In this document: in pieces, positions 63,369 to 64,000 of the stretch
Layout: each line of letters starts with the position of its first letter
Position numbering within the stretch: the stretch's first letter is position 1
Assembly (NCBI GenBank): GCA_041392805.1
Contig: JAWKLJ010000002.1
Location: forward strand, 2,743,001 to 2,807,000
Reading direction: 5' to 3'
Length of the DNA: 64,000 nt
Source: Saprospiraceae bacterium
Lineage (GTDB): Bacteria; Bacteroidota; Bacteroidia; Chitinophagales; Saprospiraceae
Program-made: the position numbers and the translations under genes
The notes under the pieces: generated by a model
What the model saw: only the letters and a program-made list of their open reading frames with translations
Told to the model about the DNA's origin: nothing
The model's database searches: none

Positions 63369-64000
63369 ATGGGTTTATCAACAACAGTAATTAGCGCAGC
63401 TTTGCAAGACGGCTTACTTTCCTTTCCGATCACGGATATGGACGCAACAGGGAACTTCCATTCCAAAACCTATGCTGACAGGATCGAATGGTTTCTTAGC
63501 TACCCGATCTCTTCCATTTTTGTGGCAGGCGGAACGGGTGAATTTTTCTCCTTGTCAGAAAAAGAATATGAACAAGTAGTAAAAGTTGCTACGGAAACGG
63601 TCAAAGAAAGAATTCCCGTTATTTCCAGTACAGGCCGGAGTATTCCAGAGGCGATTAAATTTGCCAAAATTGCGGAAAAGGCAGGCGTGAATGCCTTATT
63701 GCTAATGCCGCCCTACCTGACTGAATGCCCGCAAGATGGAATTTTGGAGTATGCAAAAACCATTATGCAGCATACCGACTTGCCCGTGATTTATTATAAT
63801 CGAGCCAACGGTATTTTGTCGAGCGAATATATTCAAAAACTGGCGGATGCCTGCCCGAATTTTATCGCTTTGAAAGATGGCACCAGCAACATGCAGGAGT
63901 TAAATATGATTATTAAAACGGTCGGTGATCGCTTGTCCTACATTGGTGGAGCGCCAACGGCAGAAATCATTTCGGAAGCTTACCTGTCTATTGGAGTTAA
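63369..64000 (+). CDS. kdgD: 5-dehydro-4-deoxyglucarate dehydratase (partial, runs off window end)
   Basis: The first 210 residues of a DapA-superfamily lyase, cut by the window end; a full protein is about 300 residues. The start G-L-L-S-F-P-I-T-D-M-D near 15-25 and G-G-T-G-E-F-F near 54-60 are typical. L-P-V-I-Y-Y-N-R-A-N near 138-147 and the Schiff-base Lys K169 in F-I-A-L-K-D-G-T match the enzyme that converts 5-dehydro-4-deoxyglucarate to 2,5-dioxopentanoate (2-oxoglutarate semialdehyde). It diverges from the kduD-like and alcohol dehydrogenase genes with a palindromic operator between. Together they suggest uronate or aldarate catabolism. Confidence 0.9.
   Translation, partial: MGLSTTVISAALQDGLLSFPITDMDATGNFHSKTYADRIEWFLSYPISSIFVAGGTGEFFSLSEKEYEQVVKVATETVKERIPVISSTGRSIPEAIKFAKIAEKAGVNALLLMPPYLTECPQDGILEYAKTIMQHTDLPVIYYNRANGILSSEYIQKLADACPNFIALKDGTSNMQELNMIIKTVGDRLSYIGGAPTAEIISEAYLSIGV

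Noticed and set aside
1..64000. Search for CRISPR arrays, tRNA, rRNA, IS elements and prophage genes
   Set aside because: No regularly spaced repeats with unique spacers, no tRNA cloverleaf 3' ends and no transposase, integrase or phage structural genes were seen by eye.

Overview
The window comes from a Bacteroidota chromosome, most likely a Saprospiria/Lewinella-like marine or aquatic lineage (inference). The supporting signs are a PorP/SprF plus PorE-like pair of the type IX secretion system (T9SS), three proteins with a T9SS type A C-terminal sorting domain, a SusC/SusD pair, a bacillithiol-system YtxJ protein, many short lipoproteins, one Bacteroidota-type promoter (TTTG-N19-TATTTTTG) and almost no Shine-Dalgarno sequences. 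No rRNA, tRNA, CRISPR array, transposase or integrase was seen.

Layout. 0-5.9 kb: small DMT exporter, exported cyclase-type hydrolase and Crp/Fnr regulator; class II fructose-bisphosphate aldolase; a 168-bp element with perfect 20-bp inverted ends; a membrane-anchored subtilase; dephospho-CoA kinase. 6-11.5 kb: a run of four plus-strand genes (PorP/SprF, PorE-like OmpA protein, anchored non-specific nuclease, HerA-like/DUF853 ATPase). 11.5-17 kb: thioredoxin-like protein, RibD, an AP2-domain protein with a degenerate HNH part, MnmD, YtxJ with a tiny unlisted-size lipoprotein gene, and pyruvate dehydrogenase E1 beta. 17-23.3 kb: gluconate-dehydrogenase-type small subunit with GMC oxidoreductase, SGNH hydrolase, TPR histidine kinase and AraC regulator. 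23.3-27.1 kb: a compact minus-strand operon that reads as hydroxyproline catabolism (dihydrodipicolinate-synthase-type deaminase, 4-hydroxyproline epimerase, FAD D-amino-acid dehydrogenase) plus a TRIC-family channel.

27.2-42.1 kb is a polysaccharide utilization locus, probably for a beta-glucan such as laminarin. A giant propeller/Y_Y_Y/LuxR regulator diverges from a T9SS-exported glycan-binding protein, SusC, SusD, a surface lipoprotein and two GH16 lipoproteins. An exported Gfo/Idh/MocA oxidoreductase follows. The control region between regulator and locus carries a repeated GTAGTAGT motif.

42.5-54.2 kb holds the most striking genes: an outer-membrane barrel, a T9SS-exported protein and a 2800-residue secreted SpvB/RHS protein ending in an HELGH zinc-protease-like domain. 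No immunity gene is evident, and a duplicated 100-bp non-coding sequence follows. 54.2-60 kb: two haem-binding proteins, a glucosaminidase, a rhodanese-like protein lacking its catalytic Cys, a DUF5916 outer-membrane protein and a DUF1573 protein. 60.4-64 kb: sugar-acid catabolism (KduD-like dehydrogenase, zinc-type alcohol dehydrogenase and, divergent and cut by the window end, 5-dehydro-4-deoxyglucarate dehydratase) plus an exported methyltransferase.

Several non-coding repeats cross these modules: a GGGAAGTGGGAA hairpin family (three copies), a 23-bp ATTTTACTCAGT-NNN-AATTTTCT motif (three copies), the 20-bp inverted-end element and several palindromes near promoters. Product names rest on motif reading only; no database search was possible.
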